From contig JACRJM010000010.1 in NCBI GenBank assembly GCA_016219965.1, positions 154,330-218,329 on the forward strand: 64,000 nucleotides of DNA, given 5' to 3'. Within the stretch, counting starts at the first letter, position 1. Every line of letters starts with the position of its first letter. The notes beneath the pieces are model-generated. The model saw nothing but the letters and a program-made list of their open reading frames with translations. It was not told the origin of the DNA and did not search any database. This stretch comes from Candidatus Schekmanbacteria bacterium (GTDB lineage: Bacteria; Schekmanbacteria; GWA2-38-11; J061). This document shows positions 8,625 through 16,805 of this stretch, piece after piece. The position numbers and the translations under genes are program-made.

Positions 8625-10739
8625 TTATTCTTTTTCTATCCTGCAAAGAAGTCCCCTCAACTGATAAGAACCAAAAGCATTATCATAGGGCGGCTGATTG
8701 CTGGTAAGCACATTGGCATTCGACTCCCATACACCGTAATCAGGGCCTTTTAGCTCAGGATACCACCAGCCATGATCAATGCTGATTACCCTCGGGTGTA
8801 TATCATCTGTAATGACGGCTTTCATTCTTGCTCTGCCTCTCGGGGAACTTATGATAATCCAGTCTCCTGAATTTATATTGTATCTGTCTGCAACTTCTCT
8901 ATGGATTTCAGCCTGCGGGAAAGGTCTTTTACTCCTAAGCGATGAGATCTGCCTTCCTTCGCTGTGAAAGAGCTCCATCTTACGGCTTCCGGTAATAAGT
9001 ATATAAGGAAATTCTTTGGCTGTCTCCGGAGCGCTCTCCGGACTCTCAGGGGGCTCCTTATATAATGGAAGAGGGTCATAGCCCATCCTCTCAAGTGTCT
9101 TGCAATATAACTCAACCTTTCGCGACGGTGTCCTGAAACCTTTTATCTCATATTTTCTGTATTCATGAGGAGGGTAAATAAAATGCCTTTCCAATAATTG
9201 CGTGTAATTAATCCCCAAAGGTTGAAGCTGGTAATTCATTATATCCTGTAAACTCTCTTCACTTGCCGGAAGGGAGAGCCTTTTTGCAAGCTCGTTCATT
9301 ATCCATTCATCCTGTCTCGCTTCTCCGAAGCTTGTTATCTTGGGTTGTGCTATAACCATATTCTCAACAACAAGGGGGTAGCCGATGACCTGCTCTACTT
9401 CAGGCCAGAATGCTGCAGGAAGGACATAATCAGCGTGAGCTGCGGTAGGAGTCATGAAGAGGTCGGTGACAACGAGAAGATCAAGCTTTATTAGGCTCTC
9501 ATATACCTCTTTTGCATTTGCAACCGTAGTAAGGGGATTTCCTCCGAAGATAAGAAGCGCTCTTATCCTGTAAGGTTCTCCTGTCCTCATAGCTTTGAAA
9601 AGCGCAGGTATGTGCGCTGACGGCATGAAAGCGCGCCACCCTCCAAGGAGTTTAAACTCATCCGCTCCGAGCCGTTTCTTAGACATCCCCTCCGGAAGTT
9701 TATCCTTCAGGGTAGGATAGCTGTTTATTATGTTCATGCCAAAGATGTCGCCGCCTGGAATATCAATGTTGCCTGTAAGCCCTCTTAATATGGCAATAGC
9801 CCTTACGGTCTGAAGGGAGTTTATATTCTGCTCCAGCCCTAAACCCCATTCAAGTATTGCCGGCTTGTTCAGCGCATATGTCCTTGCCGCCTCTCTAATG
9901 TCATCTGCAGGGACACCTGTTATCATTTCCGCCCATTGAGGGGTGCATTCTTTTACCCGCTCTTTAAGCTCATTAAATCCTATTGTCCATTTCTCAACAA
10001 AGCCCCTGTCATATATTTCCTCATTTATTATTACGTAGATCATGGCAAGGGCAAGGGCTGCATCAGTGCCGGGACGCACAGGGAGCCATTGCCCGCAGAG
10101 CTTTGCTGTCTCAGACCTCCTCGGGTCTATGGCAATGGTTTTGCATCCCTTGCGGAGAGCACGCCTCACAACTATGGAAAGCTCTCCATCAGGGCCTGAC
10201 ACAACAGGGTTATGCCCCCAGAACATTATACATCTGGGGGGAACTTCACCGTAATAATCGCCGGTCACAAATCCGCCGTAGGTGAGATTGCTTACCGTTA
10301 TGCGCGGGATGAAACACTGGGCAAGCCCGGGCTCATACCAGTTGGGAGTGCCAAGCTGGTTTGCAAATCTTACGGTGTGCATATAATGATGGCGTCCGGT
10401 CCCCTGCCCGAGGGCGATGGATTCCGCCCCTAGCTCTTTGCGGAACCTATCAAGCTTTGATGCTATCTCACCTAACGCATCATCCCATGATATCTTTTCC
10501 CATTGGCAGCTTCCTCTTTCACCTTTTCGGCGCAATGGATGTGAGAGTCTTTCCGGATGGTTTGCAATCTCAGCAGTTGCAAGCCCTTTTACACACATCC
10601 ACCCTTTGCTCATGGGTGATTCCGGGTTTCCCCGGACTTTTACCACTTTTCCGTCTTTCACATGGACAAGTGTGCCGCATCCGCCGTGACATATCCTGCA
10701 TACGCTTTTAAAAACTCTATCTGAGCTTGATGGATTCAC
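8625..10739 (-). CDS. Molybdopterin-dependent oxidoreductase, DMSO reductase superfamily, single subunit
   Basis: The 704-residue catalytic subunit binds one [4Fe-4S] cluster through C14, C17, C21 and C49 and should carry a bis-pterin Mo or W cofactor. C142 in L-A-Q-C-F-I-P-R sits where the Cys metal ligand is found in the formate dehydrogenase/acetylene hydratase branch. The C-terminal cofactor-binding domain (from about 590) ends with a G-Y-x-L-R-G-L-L-C motif. No Tat or Sec signal is visible, so it is predicted cytoplasmic. No iron-sulfur or membrane partner is adjacent, which sets it apart from respiratory complexes. The start is GTG with GAGG close upstream. The next gene downstream is a haem protein of an ethylbenzene-dehydrogenase-like type, but compartments differ, so a shared complex is uncertain. 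The substrate cannot be deduced. Confidence 0.88.
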   Translation of the reverse strand: MNPSSSDRVFKSVCRICHGGCGTLVHVKDGKVVKVRGNPESPMSKGWMCVKGLATAEIANHPERLSHPLRRKGERGSCQWEKISWDDALGEIASKLDRFRKELGAESIALGQGTGRHHYMHTVRFANQLGTPNWYEPGLAQCFIPRITVSNLTYGGFVTGDYYGEVPPRCIMFWGHNPVVSGPDGELSIVVRRALRKGCKTIAIDPRRSETAKLCGQWLPVRPGTDAALALAMIYVIINEEIYDRGFVEKWTIGFNELKERVKECTPQWAEMITGVPADDIREAARTYALNKPAILEWGLGLEQNINSLQTVRAIAILRGLTGNIDIPGGDIFGMNIINSYPTLKDKLPEGMSKKRLGADEFKLLGGWRAFMPSAHIPALFKAMRTGEPYRIRALLIFGGNPLTTVANAKEVYESLIKLDLLVVTDLFMTPTAAHADYVLPAAFWPEVEQVIGYPLVVENMVIAQPKITSFGEARQDEWIMNELAKRLSLPASEESLQDIMNYQLQPLGINYTQLLERHFIYPPHEYRKYEIKGFRTPSRKVELYCKTLERMGYDPLPLYKEPPESPESAPETAKEFPYILITGSRKMELFHSEGRQISSLRSKRPFPQAEIHREVADRYNINSGDWIIISSPRGRARMKAVITDDIHPRVISIDHGWWYPELKGPDYGVWESNANVLTSNQPPYDNAFGSYQLRGLLCRIEKE

Positions 10740-10906
10740 TTTCCTCTTTCGCTATCTTCTGCTGTTATTATTCTCAGCCTCTTAAACTACTGATAGGCAA
10801 ACTTTACCATATATATAATGAGAAAGTCAGCTCTATTTGTAACATCACCAAATGCCTTTTTATAAAAAAGTCTTTAAATTTAATATGTTAACCAATAATG
10901 CTCAGA

Positions 10907-10922
10907 TGGCATGCTGCTTGCA
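10907..10922 (+). promoter_or_regulatory. Sigma-54 (-24/-12) promoter before the EF-hand gene
   Basis: TGGCATG-CTGC-TTGCA matches the RpoN consensus TGGCACG-N4-TTGCW with one mismatch, and GG to GC spacing is exactly ten bases. The predicted start is near 10933, giving a leader of about 75 bases before the ATG at 11009. Sigma-54 promoters need an enhancer-binding activator; its site was not identified. Confidence 0.7.
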
Positions 10923-10954
10923 TAGTACTCGTATGAAAGCTTTTTCAAGTTACG

Positions 10955-10990
10955 CATTAGTCTAATCATTAGTCTAATCAATGAGTCTAA
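10955..10990 (+). repeat. Array of ATTAG-N-CTAAT palindromes
   Basis: A 12-base unit, CATTAGTCTAAT, occurs twice in tandem (10955-10966, 10967-10978), followed by a degenerate third unit (CAATGAGTCTAA, 10979-10990). Each full unit contains the perfect palindrome ATTAG-T-CTAAT. The array lies between the predicted sigma-54 start and the EF-hand ribosome site, so it could be an operator for a dimeric regulator or act in the leader RNA. Confidence 0.7.
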
Positions 10991-11008
10991 CAATTAAAGG
11001 AGAACAAA

Positions 11009-11536
11009 ATGAATGGAATTTCAAGTGTAGATTTTTCATCATCCGTCAATAAGTATTATGACGGAAAGAATAAAAGCGAAGCAAGCAGTAATAATACTTT
11101 CTCAAGCCAGGTAGATTCCCAGATAGATTCCCAAATAGATTCAATGACTGCAACCCTGATAAAAGACAAAGATTCTGACGGGGACAAAGTCCTTTCCTCT
11201 GAAGAGCTTAACATGGATAGCGATACTTTCTCGCAGGTTGACACAAATAAGGATGGTAAGGCCGACAGAGCTGAACTCAATGCATTCTTTCCTGTAAACC
11301 AGATAGACTTTATGTCTTCAAGAGTAATATCGGACAAAGATTCTGACGGAGACAAAGCCCTCAGTGCTCTTGAGCTTAACGCGGACAGTGAAACTTTCGG
11401 CAAAATCGATACAAACGGGGACGGCAAGGCTGACAGAGCTGAACTGAACGCATACTGGCAGACAATGAACAACGCGAATCAGACAGCAAGTGATATTAAT
11501 CCGTCAACTGAAGCGACAGTTAATATAAAAGTGTAA
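11009..11536 (+). CDS. Four-EF-hand calcium-binding protein
   Basis: The 175-residue acidic protein has four EF-hand loops: D-K-D-S-D-G-D-K (about residue 53), D-T-N-K-D-G-K-A (78), D-K-D-S-D-G-D-K (109) and D-T-N-G-D-G-K-A (133). Loops 1-2 and 3-4 form two copies of a roughly 55-residue unit, a clear internal duplication. The Ser/Asn-rich N-terminus has no signal peptide, so it is probably cytoplasmic or leaves by a signal-less route. Start ATG is set by AAAGGAGA eight bases upstream. The gene is alone on the plus strand between two minus-strand blocks and converges on the GT2 gene with only four bases between stops. Calcium binding follows from the motifs; whether it acts as sensor or buffer is unknown. 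Confidence 0.88.
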   Translation: MNGISSVDFSSSVNKYYDGKNKSEASSNNTFSSQVDSQIDSQIDSMTATLIKDKDSDGDKVLSSEELNMDSDTFSQVDTNKDGKADRAELNAFFPVNQIDFMSSRVISDKDSDGDKALSALELNADSETFGKIDTNGDGKADRAELNAYWQTMNNANQTASDINPSTEATVNIKV

Positions 11537-11540
11537 CCGG

Positions 11541-12500
11541 CTAAAATACAAGTCCCCATATTACGCCGCACCCTATTGAGAGGGCTCTCAGCATTAGCAT
11601 GAATGGAGCAGTCATTGCTACGGGGAGATCTTTTTTAAAAGCAAAGATTATAAATGGCAAACTTATCGTGAAAAAACCTATTGCCGGTATAATCACAAAA
11701 TATGCTCCCGCCAGAGGATAAAAGAGCGAAATGAAAGCTCCGGCGGCAACAAGGAATAAAAAAAGGATCTGAAGTTTAAGCGACTGCGGCGTATATGTGT
11801 CCTTCATCATCTTGTCAGGAAACCGCCTGTAAACTACCATTCTCCAGTATCCGCGCCAGAACTTAAGCCTTGTGTAACGCAATACCGTATCAGGGTGATT
11901 AAGGTGGCAAACAATTGCATCCGGATTAAACACCATTTTAACGCCAAGTCCAGAAAGCTTATAGGAAAGTTCCGTATCCTCATTATTTGCAACCGGGAAA
12001 CTTCTGTCAAACCCCCCGGCTTTTAAGAATATTTCTTTTCTGTAACCGGCTGAATATGTATCAACCATGTCAATCGAGTCTGCCTTCTTTAACATCTCAA
12101 ATCGTTCTTCAAACTCAACCTGTGCAAAGCGGGCAACAAGACTTCTCTGCTCCGTCCTGTAAGCTCCCTTGACTGCTCCGGTCTCGCTGTCTTCGAAAGG
12201 AGCTGTCATCTGTGCTATCCAGTCTTTGGCAGGGACACAATCAGAATCAGTAAAAAGAATGATATCACCTTTCGCTTCATCAACCCCGCGATTTCTCGCA
12301 GCCGCAGGACCAGCGTTTTTCTGCCTTATAACTTTTGCTCCCAGCGACTCAGCAATCCCGGCAGTTTTATCAGTGGAACCGTCATCCACAACGATTACTT
12401 CATAACTTTCCCTTCCATAGGTCTGATCAAGCAATGCCTTAAGACATTCACCTATGGTTTTCTCAGCATTATAAGCAGGGATGATGATTGAAATTTTCAT
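11541..12500 (-). CDS. Family 2 glycosyltransferase with C-terminal membrane segments
   Basis: The 319-residue protein has a GT-A fold with the family start (S-I-I-I-P-A-Y-N-A-E), V-V-D-D-G-S-T-D, the metal-binding D-S-D near residue 89, and the acceptor-side N-E-D near 173. Two to three hydrophobic helices follow after residue 240, typical of inner-membrane-attached enzymes adding sugars to lipid-linked glycans. It uses a nucleotide-sugar donor whose identity cannot be read from sequence. It is the last gene of the glycan locus, separated from the radical SAM gene by 235 bases that contain palindromic repeats. Confidence 0.9.
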   Translation of the reverse strand: MKISIIIPAYNAEKTIGECLKALLDQTYGRESYEVIVVDDGSTDKTAGIAESLGAKVIRQKNAGPAAARNRGVDEAKGDIILFTDSDCVPAKDWIAQMTAPFEDSETGAVKGAYRTEQRSLVARFAQVEFEERFEMLKKADSIDMVDTYSAGYRKEIFLKAGGFDRSFPVANNEDTELSYKLSGLGVKMVFNPDAIVCHLNHPDTVLRYTRLKFWRGYWRMVVYRRFPDKMMKDTYTPQSLKLQILFLFLVAAGAFISLFYPLAGAYFVIIPAIGFFTISLPFIIFAFKKDLPVAMTAPFMLMLRALSIGCGVIWGLVF

Positions 12501-12560
12501 TTAGAAAACCACTTTCTATTTAATCGGCTCAGAAAAAATCTTTTTTTTAGCGGTGGCAAT

Positions 12561-12622
12561 TGGCTTGGCAGTTCCTGTGGAAGGCACCTGCTGTTTAGTG
12601 CCGGAACAGGACTGACAAGCCA
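12561..12622. repeat. 62-base palindromic repeat, copy A
   Basis: Begins TGGCTTGGCAGT and ends ACTGACAAGCCA, near-perfect inverted ends of about 16 bases. It matches copy B at 15555-15616 at 59 of 62 positions. The middle contains GCACCTGCTGTTTAGT. Both copies are intergenic in the same glycan locus. It is REP-like in size and structure. Confidence 0.85.
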
Positions 12623-12666
12623 CCTCTCGTCTTAATTCACATTTAAAATATCTTAATTCCATGCTA

Positions 12667-12734
12667 AGCTGGTTTGGCGGATTCCCCCGAAGGCGCATGA
12701 AGCTTTAAGCCTGAGGGGGACCGGCAAGCCAGCT
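12667..12734. repeat. 68-base palindromic element after the radical SAM gene
   Basis: Outer arms AGCTGGTTTGGCGG and CCGGCAAGCCAGCT pair at 12 of 14 positions, and an inner pair TCCCCC/GGGGGA can extend the hairpin. The arms share the GGCTTG/CAAGCC ends of the 62-base repeat. It begins directly after the stop codon of the gene at 12736, so it may also act on the transcript as a 3' hairpin, though it lacks a clear T-run. Confidence 0.65.
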
Positions 12735-12735
12735 C

Positions 12736-14199
12736 TTACTCTTTTTCACTGATATCTGAACCCTTTACCAGATACTTGATAAACGTCCTTGCGCTCTTTG
12801 CAGTCCTTTTTATCTCTTCCGGATGCATTATCATCTGCATCATCTTATATAGGAGATATCCGGGGCGCAGATAAAAAGACCGTCTGGCATAATCACAGAA
12901 TTTTACAATTTCAGCCGAAGAAAGTTTCTCAGTCCTTATTACCGTGTTGTGAAGACCATCAGGGGTAAGCCACTTCGAAAAATCATCTGTGGAGATCAAG
13001 CCCCGCTCCTTGTACCAGTTGTAAGCCTCTGTACCCGGATAGATCATCACCGGATAGAACTGCACTGTGTCGGGCTTTAATCTTTTTGCAAGCTCAAGGG
13101 TTTCCATGAGAGTCTCTTTTGTCTCCCCCGGGAGCCCTGCCATGAAACAGCCGTGAATAAGGATGCCGGCTCTTCTGGCATTTTTCATAAACCCTTCCAT
13201 GTCTTCAACGGTGATTTTCTTTTTCATATTCTCGAGGATCAACTGACTGCCGCTCTCAAAGCCAACACAGAAACAGCGGCACCCGGCCTCTTTCATTATC
13301 TTCATGGTATCATAATCAAGCCCCACGCGTGCATTGGCTGTCCATGAGATATTTATCTTTTCCCTGATTATGGACTTCGCAAGCTCTTCACATCTTTTTT
13401 TATTTACTGTAATGGTATCATCTTCAAAAAAGACCGCTTTTGCCTGCGGGAAATTTTCAACTATATATTTCATCTCAGCTACAACACTCTCTATGGAGCG
13501 GAGCCTGAACTTTCTCCCCATGAGGGTTTGCGGATAAACGCAGAATGTGCAGGGGAAAGGACATCCCCTGCTTGTAGTGATAGTCACCATTGGATAAAGG
13601 GCATTTGGGTTAAAGTAATTCTCTATTTTAAGGAACTTCTTGTAAACCGAACTCACAAATGGAAAAGCATCAAGGTCTTCCGTAAAAGCCCTCTGTGGAT
13701 TGTGAATGATTTTATCGCCGTCACGAAAACTTAAACCTGATACTTCCTTTAAATCTTTTTTCCCGGAAAGTACTGCTGCAAGCTCAACCAATGTCTGGTC
13801 ATATTCGTAACGTGCAACGGCATCAACCCTGCCGTCAATGCGGATCACTTCGTCAGAAAGCGCCGACACATGTGTTCCCACAAGGACAATGAATGATGAG
13901 GGGAATATGTCCTTCAACCTTCCTGCAACATCAACATCATTATAAATGCTCGGAGTGCTCGTATCGAGGACTATAAGATCAGGAGAAAATCTTTTCCCCC
14001 GCTCAATAACTTCTTCAAAGGAATACCCGTCAGCAGGGGCATCTATTAGGTCAATCTCATGTCCCGCCTTTTGAAGCGCCCCGGCAGCATAGGCAAGCCA
14101 CATCGGGTAATAGAGTGTGCCGCTCTTGGTGACAGCAGGGCTTCTCTGCGGACGGGAAAATTTTTTAAGATATGGAGGATTAAGCAGAAGTACATTCAT
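12736..14199 (-). CDS. B12-binding-type radical SAM protein
   Basis: The 487-residue protein has an N-terminal Rossmann-like cobalamin-binding-type domain (residues 1-150, starting with L-L-L-N-P-P) without the classical DxHxxG motif. A radical SAM domain follows with C213-x3-C217-x2-C220 for the [4Fe-4S] cluster. The C-terminal part (G-L-P-G-E-T, Y-P-G-T) is typical of the family. Such enzymes commonly methylate or rearrange unactivated carbons; the substrate here is unknown. It starts at the base after the stop of the DUF362 gene, so the two are translationally linked. It is one of four such proteins in the glycan locus. Confidence 0.88.
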   Translation of the reverse strand: MNVLLLNPPYLKKFSRPQRSPAVTKSGTLYYPMWLAYAAGALQKAGHEIDLIDAPADGYSFEEVIERGKRFSPDLIVLDTSTPSIYNDVDVAGRLKDIFPSSFIVLVGTHVSALSDEVIRIDGRVDAVARYEYDQTLVELAAVLSGKKDLKEVSGLSFRDGDKIIHNPQRAFTEDLDAFPFVSSVYKKFLKIENYFNPNALYPMVTITTSRGCPFPCTFCVYPQTLMGRKFRLRSIESVVAEMKYIVENFPQAKAVFFEDDTITVNKKRCEELAKSIIREKINISWTANARVGLDYDTMKIMKEAGCRCFCVGFESGSQLILENMKKKITVEDMEGFMKNARRAGILIHGCFMAGLPGETKETLMETLELAKRLKPDTVQFYPVMIYPGTEAYNWYKERGLISTDDFSKWLTPDGLHNTVIRTEKLSSAEIVKFCDYARRSFYLRPGYLLYKMMQMIMHPEEIKRTAKSARTFIKYLVKGSDISEKE

Positions 14200-15438
14200 T
14201 TATGTTACCTTTCTTGTTATTTCATCATATTGTCTAAGCTGTTCCGCGAGGAACCCCTGCTTCCCTTTGAACTCAATCGCATGAACAGGGCAGACAAGAA
14301 AACAGTATAGACATCCTATACAACCGTTATCTGTGTTTTCCAGCTCAATAGGAAGACTAATGCCGACAGGGCAGTAATCCGCACATTTCCTGCATCCTTC
14401 AAGGCAAAGGTCCTCTCTGAACCTTAGCCCTTCAAGAAACATCTCCTCCTTTATATAGTTGTCCTGCCTTAACCCTGTCTTAAAAAGAATAGCCCCGAAG
14501 AAGGATGTTGTGCAAAGATAGTTGAAAAGTGCTGTATTGCGGACCGCCAGAAAATACTTCTGCCGCTTCGGGCTGTGTATGAAAGATGCAAAAAAGTTAG
14601 CCTTAGGCTCAATGAATTTTTTCGATATCCCTGAAAGGTCAAACTCATCTGCAAATTTGCGGTGCTCCGGTGTTATTAAACCTGAATCAGCGGCAGCTTT
14701 AAGTACTCCGATCTTTTTGTAATCAAAAGTGGCGATCTTTGCACAGACCAGGTCTATGAGGTATGGGTCAGTTCCGGTAATAATTACACCTGTTCTTACG
14801 GGCGTTCCGCGCGTAGGTCCGAGCCCCTCCATTGATATTATGCCGTCAACTATATGGAGATGTGGTTTTACAACTTTATTAATATTAAGAATATTGCGGG
14901 CAAGGCTCTTATGGGCCTTTTTTTTATTGTCCTGTCCTACAAGGCATCCTATAAGATTTTTAATGGAAAGACTCATCCCTGCCTCAAAGTGGGTCTTGAT
15001 CTTTGGCATATTTATAAAAAAATCTGCCTCAACACATTCCCTTGCGACATCCGCTTTTATCCCATTTTCAAAATCTATCTCCAATTTATCAGAATAATTG
15101 AGGTCAATTACTTTCACACCATAATGATTTGCAAGCCTGTCAACGGCAAGCCTTGAGATAACGCTGATATTGCTCCTGTAAAATCCGCTGTTCGTCCCTT
15201 CCCCGATGGTAATGTCCCCGTATCCCTTCTCCCTGAGATATTCTATCATGGCAGCGACAATCCGCAGATCTGTAGTGTTACCTGTGAGTGCATTCATGTT
15301 GCTATTCAGATTTGGCTTGATCAGTATCTTCGCTGACTTTGAAGAAGGGAAAAGGTCGTTATAGGTCTCAAGGGTATTAAAGAGCTTCTCCCTTATCTCC
15401 CCCCTTGATCCCACCTTTAATAGATCAAACCTAAACAT
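14200..15438 (-). CDS. DUF362 protein with C-terminal two-cluster ferredoxin domain
   Basis: The 412-residue protein has a DUF362 domain (residues 1-270, with I-K-P-N-L-N and M-P-K-I-K-T-H signatures). A linker and two [4Fe-4S] sites follow: C345, C349, C352, C356 and C373, C376, C379, C383. The first set has an irregular first spacing. DUF362 proteins have no settled biochemical function; the ferredoxin part implies electron transfer. The stop adjoins the ATG of the radical SAM gene with no spacer, so it may be the dedicated electron donor for that enzyme, an inference from coupling alone. The upstream gap carries two palindromic repeats. Confidence 0.85.
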   Translation of the reverse strand: MFRFDLLKVGSRGEIREKLFNTLETYNDLFPSSKSAKILIKPNLNSNMNALTGNTTDLRIVAAMIEYLREKGYGDITIGEGTNSGFYRSNISVISRLAVDRLANHYGVKVIDLNYSDKLEIDFENGIKADVARECVEADFFINMPKIKTHFEAGMSLSIKNLIGCLVGQDNKKKAHKSLARNILNINKVVKPHLHIVDGIISMEGLGPTRGTPVRTGVIITGTDPYLIDLVCAKIATFDYKKIGVLKAAADSGLITPEHRKFADEFDLSGISKKFIEPKANFFASFIHSPKRQKYFLAVRNTALFNYLCTTSFFGAILFKTGLRQDNYIKEEMFLEGLRFREDLCLEGCRKCADYCPVGISLPIELENTDNGCIGCLYCFLVCPVHAIEFKGKQGFLAEQLRQYDEITRKVT

Positions 15439-15478
15439 AGTTTTTCCAGTAATCCCAAAAAATAGTTTTTGTTAATCC

Positions 15479-15545
15479 AGAAGCGGCAGCGATTTGCACT
15501 CTGCACTGAACAGCAGGTGCTCCCGTGCAAACCACAGCCGCTTCT
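15479..15545. repeat. 67-base palindromic element with core inverted relative to the 62-base repeat
   Basis: Arms AGAAGCGGC...TTTGCAC and GTGCAAA...GCCGCTTCT form a long stem. The interior, read on the opposite strand, contains GCACCTGCTGTTCAG, nearly the same core as the 62-base repeat. It lies nine bases from copy B in opposite orientation, an arrangement like a REPIN doublet. Confidence 0.75.
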
Positions 15546-15554
15546 GTGCTCAGA

Positions 15555-15616
15555 TGGCTTGGCAGTTCCTGCGGAAGGCACCTGCTGTTTAGTACCGGAG
15601 CAGGACTGACAAGCCA
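15555..15616. repeat. 62-base palindromic repeat, copy B
   Basis: Matches copy A (12561-12622) at 59 of 62 positions, with identical TGGCTTG...CAAGCCA ends. It lies between the DUF362 and GT9 genes, just downstream of the GT9 stop codon. Confidence 0.85.
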
Positions 15617-15629
15617 GCTGCTAGATTTA

Positions 15630-16805
15630 TCAACATAGAATCTCATCTATTGCATTTTTAACATCTTCTGTCTTCACTGCCAAGATGCAGTTTTCCCCTT
15701 TATCTATATATGGGCACTCCTTCTCATTGCACGGGCAGCAGGGATATTCTTTTTTCAGTATAATGCACCTGTTCCCTATGGGCCGCCACTGTGCCACCGA
15801 CTCCGGACCAGAAATCAAAACAACGGGCACGCCGGCACAGGCTGCGATATGTGACGGACCGCTGCTTGTACCAATAAAAAGCCGGCACATATCAAAAATC
15901 GCCTTTAACTCTTTTAATGAACCGGTTGTTCCTGCCGCGGAAATAACAGAGCTATCGCAACCTATCATTTCTCTTAGTCTGTCAACAACCGGAGCTTCAC
16001 CATAAGCACCTGTCAGAATTATCTTTGCCCCATGATTTGATACAAGATAACGGCCAACTTCGCCATATCTCTCAAGCGGCCACTGCTTCAGGGGAAGTCT
16101 TGCACCCTGATGAATCACAACCGTAACATCATTATTATTGATATTATACCTGCTAAAAAATAATTTTGCGAATCCCCTCTCTTTTTCTCCAATGAACATC
16201 TCCGGCAAAGCCGTCTTATCAACCTTAGCGCCAAGAGTCTCCGCTATGATTGTGTGATATGCTGATTCATGTGTGTGCGGCGGATAATCGGCTACGGTAG
16301 TAAGTAAAAACCATCCCCCTGATGAGGCAAAGCTCACCCTGAACGGTATCCTTCCAAGGACAGTCAAAAGAAAGATGTTGCGTGCATCACCGCGAAAGTC
16401 AGCGGCAAGGGTAAAACGCTCTTTTCTTATCAATGACAAAACACTCCTGTACTCGCTTAAAGCAGTTTTAAAGTCTTTTTTAAAAAACCATGGTGGATCA
16501 TAGGTTATAATTCTGTCTATATAAGGGTTGCCTTCAAGCACTTCGCGCGACTTAGATGACACAAGGTAAGAGATATGCGATTGGGGGAACCTTTCTCTTA
16601 TCCCTTTCAATGTATGGGTTGTGAGCAGGACATCACCGATGTAGTCTGCGCGGATAAGTAGGATTTTCTGAGGACTATCCGGAACAGGCTTTCTCCCGAC
16701 TATCTTCCATGGCATAAAAATATGACACAAAGCCCATAAGAAAAATCCTGCAAGGTCTATAAAAAAAACTATTATCTTTGTCCGAGTATTTACAAATTTA
16801 TACAA
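15630..16805 (-). CDS. Family 9 glycosyltransferase (heptosyltransferase-like)
   Basis: The 391-residue protein carries GT9 marks: K-I-L-L-I-R-A-D-Y-I-G-D-V-L-L-T near residue 48, and a C-terminal donor-binding half with G-A-R, W-P-L-E-R-Y, G-T-S-S-G-P-S-H-I-A. It has a short hydrophobic N-terminus. The family transfers ADP-heptose or related sugars to lipopolysaccharide-type acceptors. The C-terminal tail has a Cys cluster (C-C-P-C-N-E-K-E-C, then C-I-L) also seen in other GT9 proteins. The start is TTG, overlapping the upstream gene by 16 bases; an internal start is possible. Confidence 0.88.
   Translation of the reverse strand: MYKFVNTRTKIIVFFIDLAGFFLWALCHIFMPWKIVGRKPVPDSPQKILLIRADYIGDVLLTTHTLKGIRERFPQSHISYLVSSKSREVLEGNPYIDRIITYDPPWFFKKDFKTALSEYRSVLSLIRKERFTLAADFRGDARNIFLLTVLGRIPFRVSFASSGGWFLLTTVADYPPHTHESAYHTIIAETLGAKVDKTALPEMFIGEKERGFAKLFFSRYNINNNDVTVVIHQGARLPLKQWPLERYGEVGRYLVSNHGAKIILTGAYGEAPVVDRLREMIGCDSSVISAAGTTGSLKELKAIFDMCRLFIGTSSGPSHIAACAGVPVVLISGPESVAQWRPIGNRCIILKKEYPCCPCNEKECPYIDKGENCILAVKTEDVKNAIDEILC

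Noticed and set aside
10688-10702. A CXXCH-like stretch (C-R-I-C-H) at the N-terminus of the molybdopterin oxidoreductase
   Set aside because: Its Cys residues belong to the [4Fe-4S] site (C14, C17, C21, C49), and the protein lacks an export signal, so it is not a haem site.
8625-10739. Naming the molybdopterin enzyme acetylene hydratase
   Set aside because: The Cys ligand position matches, but the Asp that follows the second cluster Cys in that enzyme is His here, and no other evidence supports the substrate.
12516-12698. A 60-codon open frame on the minus strand
   Set aside because: It lies within the palindromic repeat region, has no ribosome site and shows no protein-like pattern.
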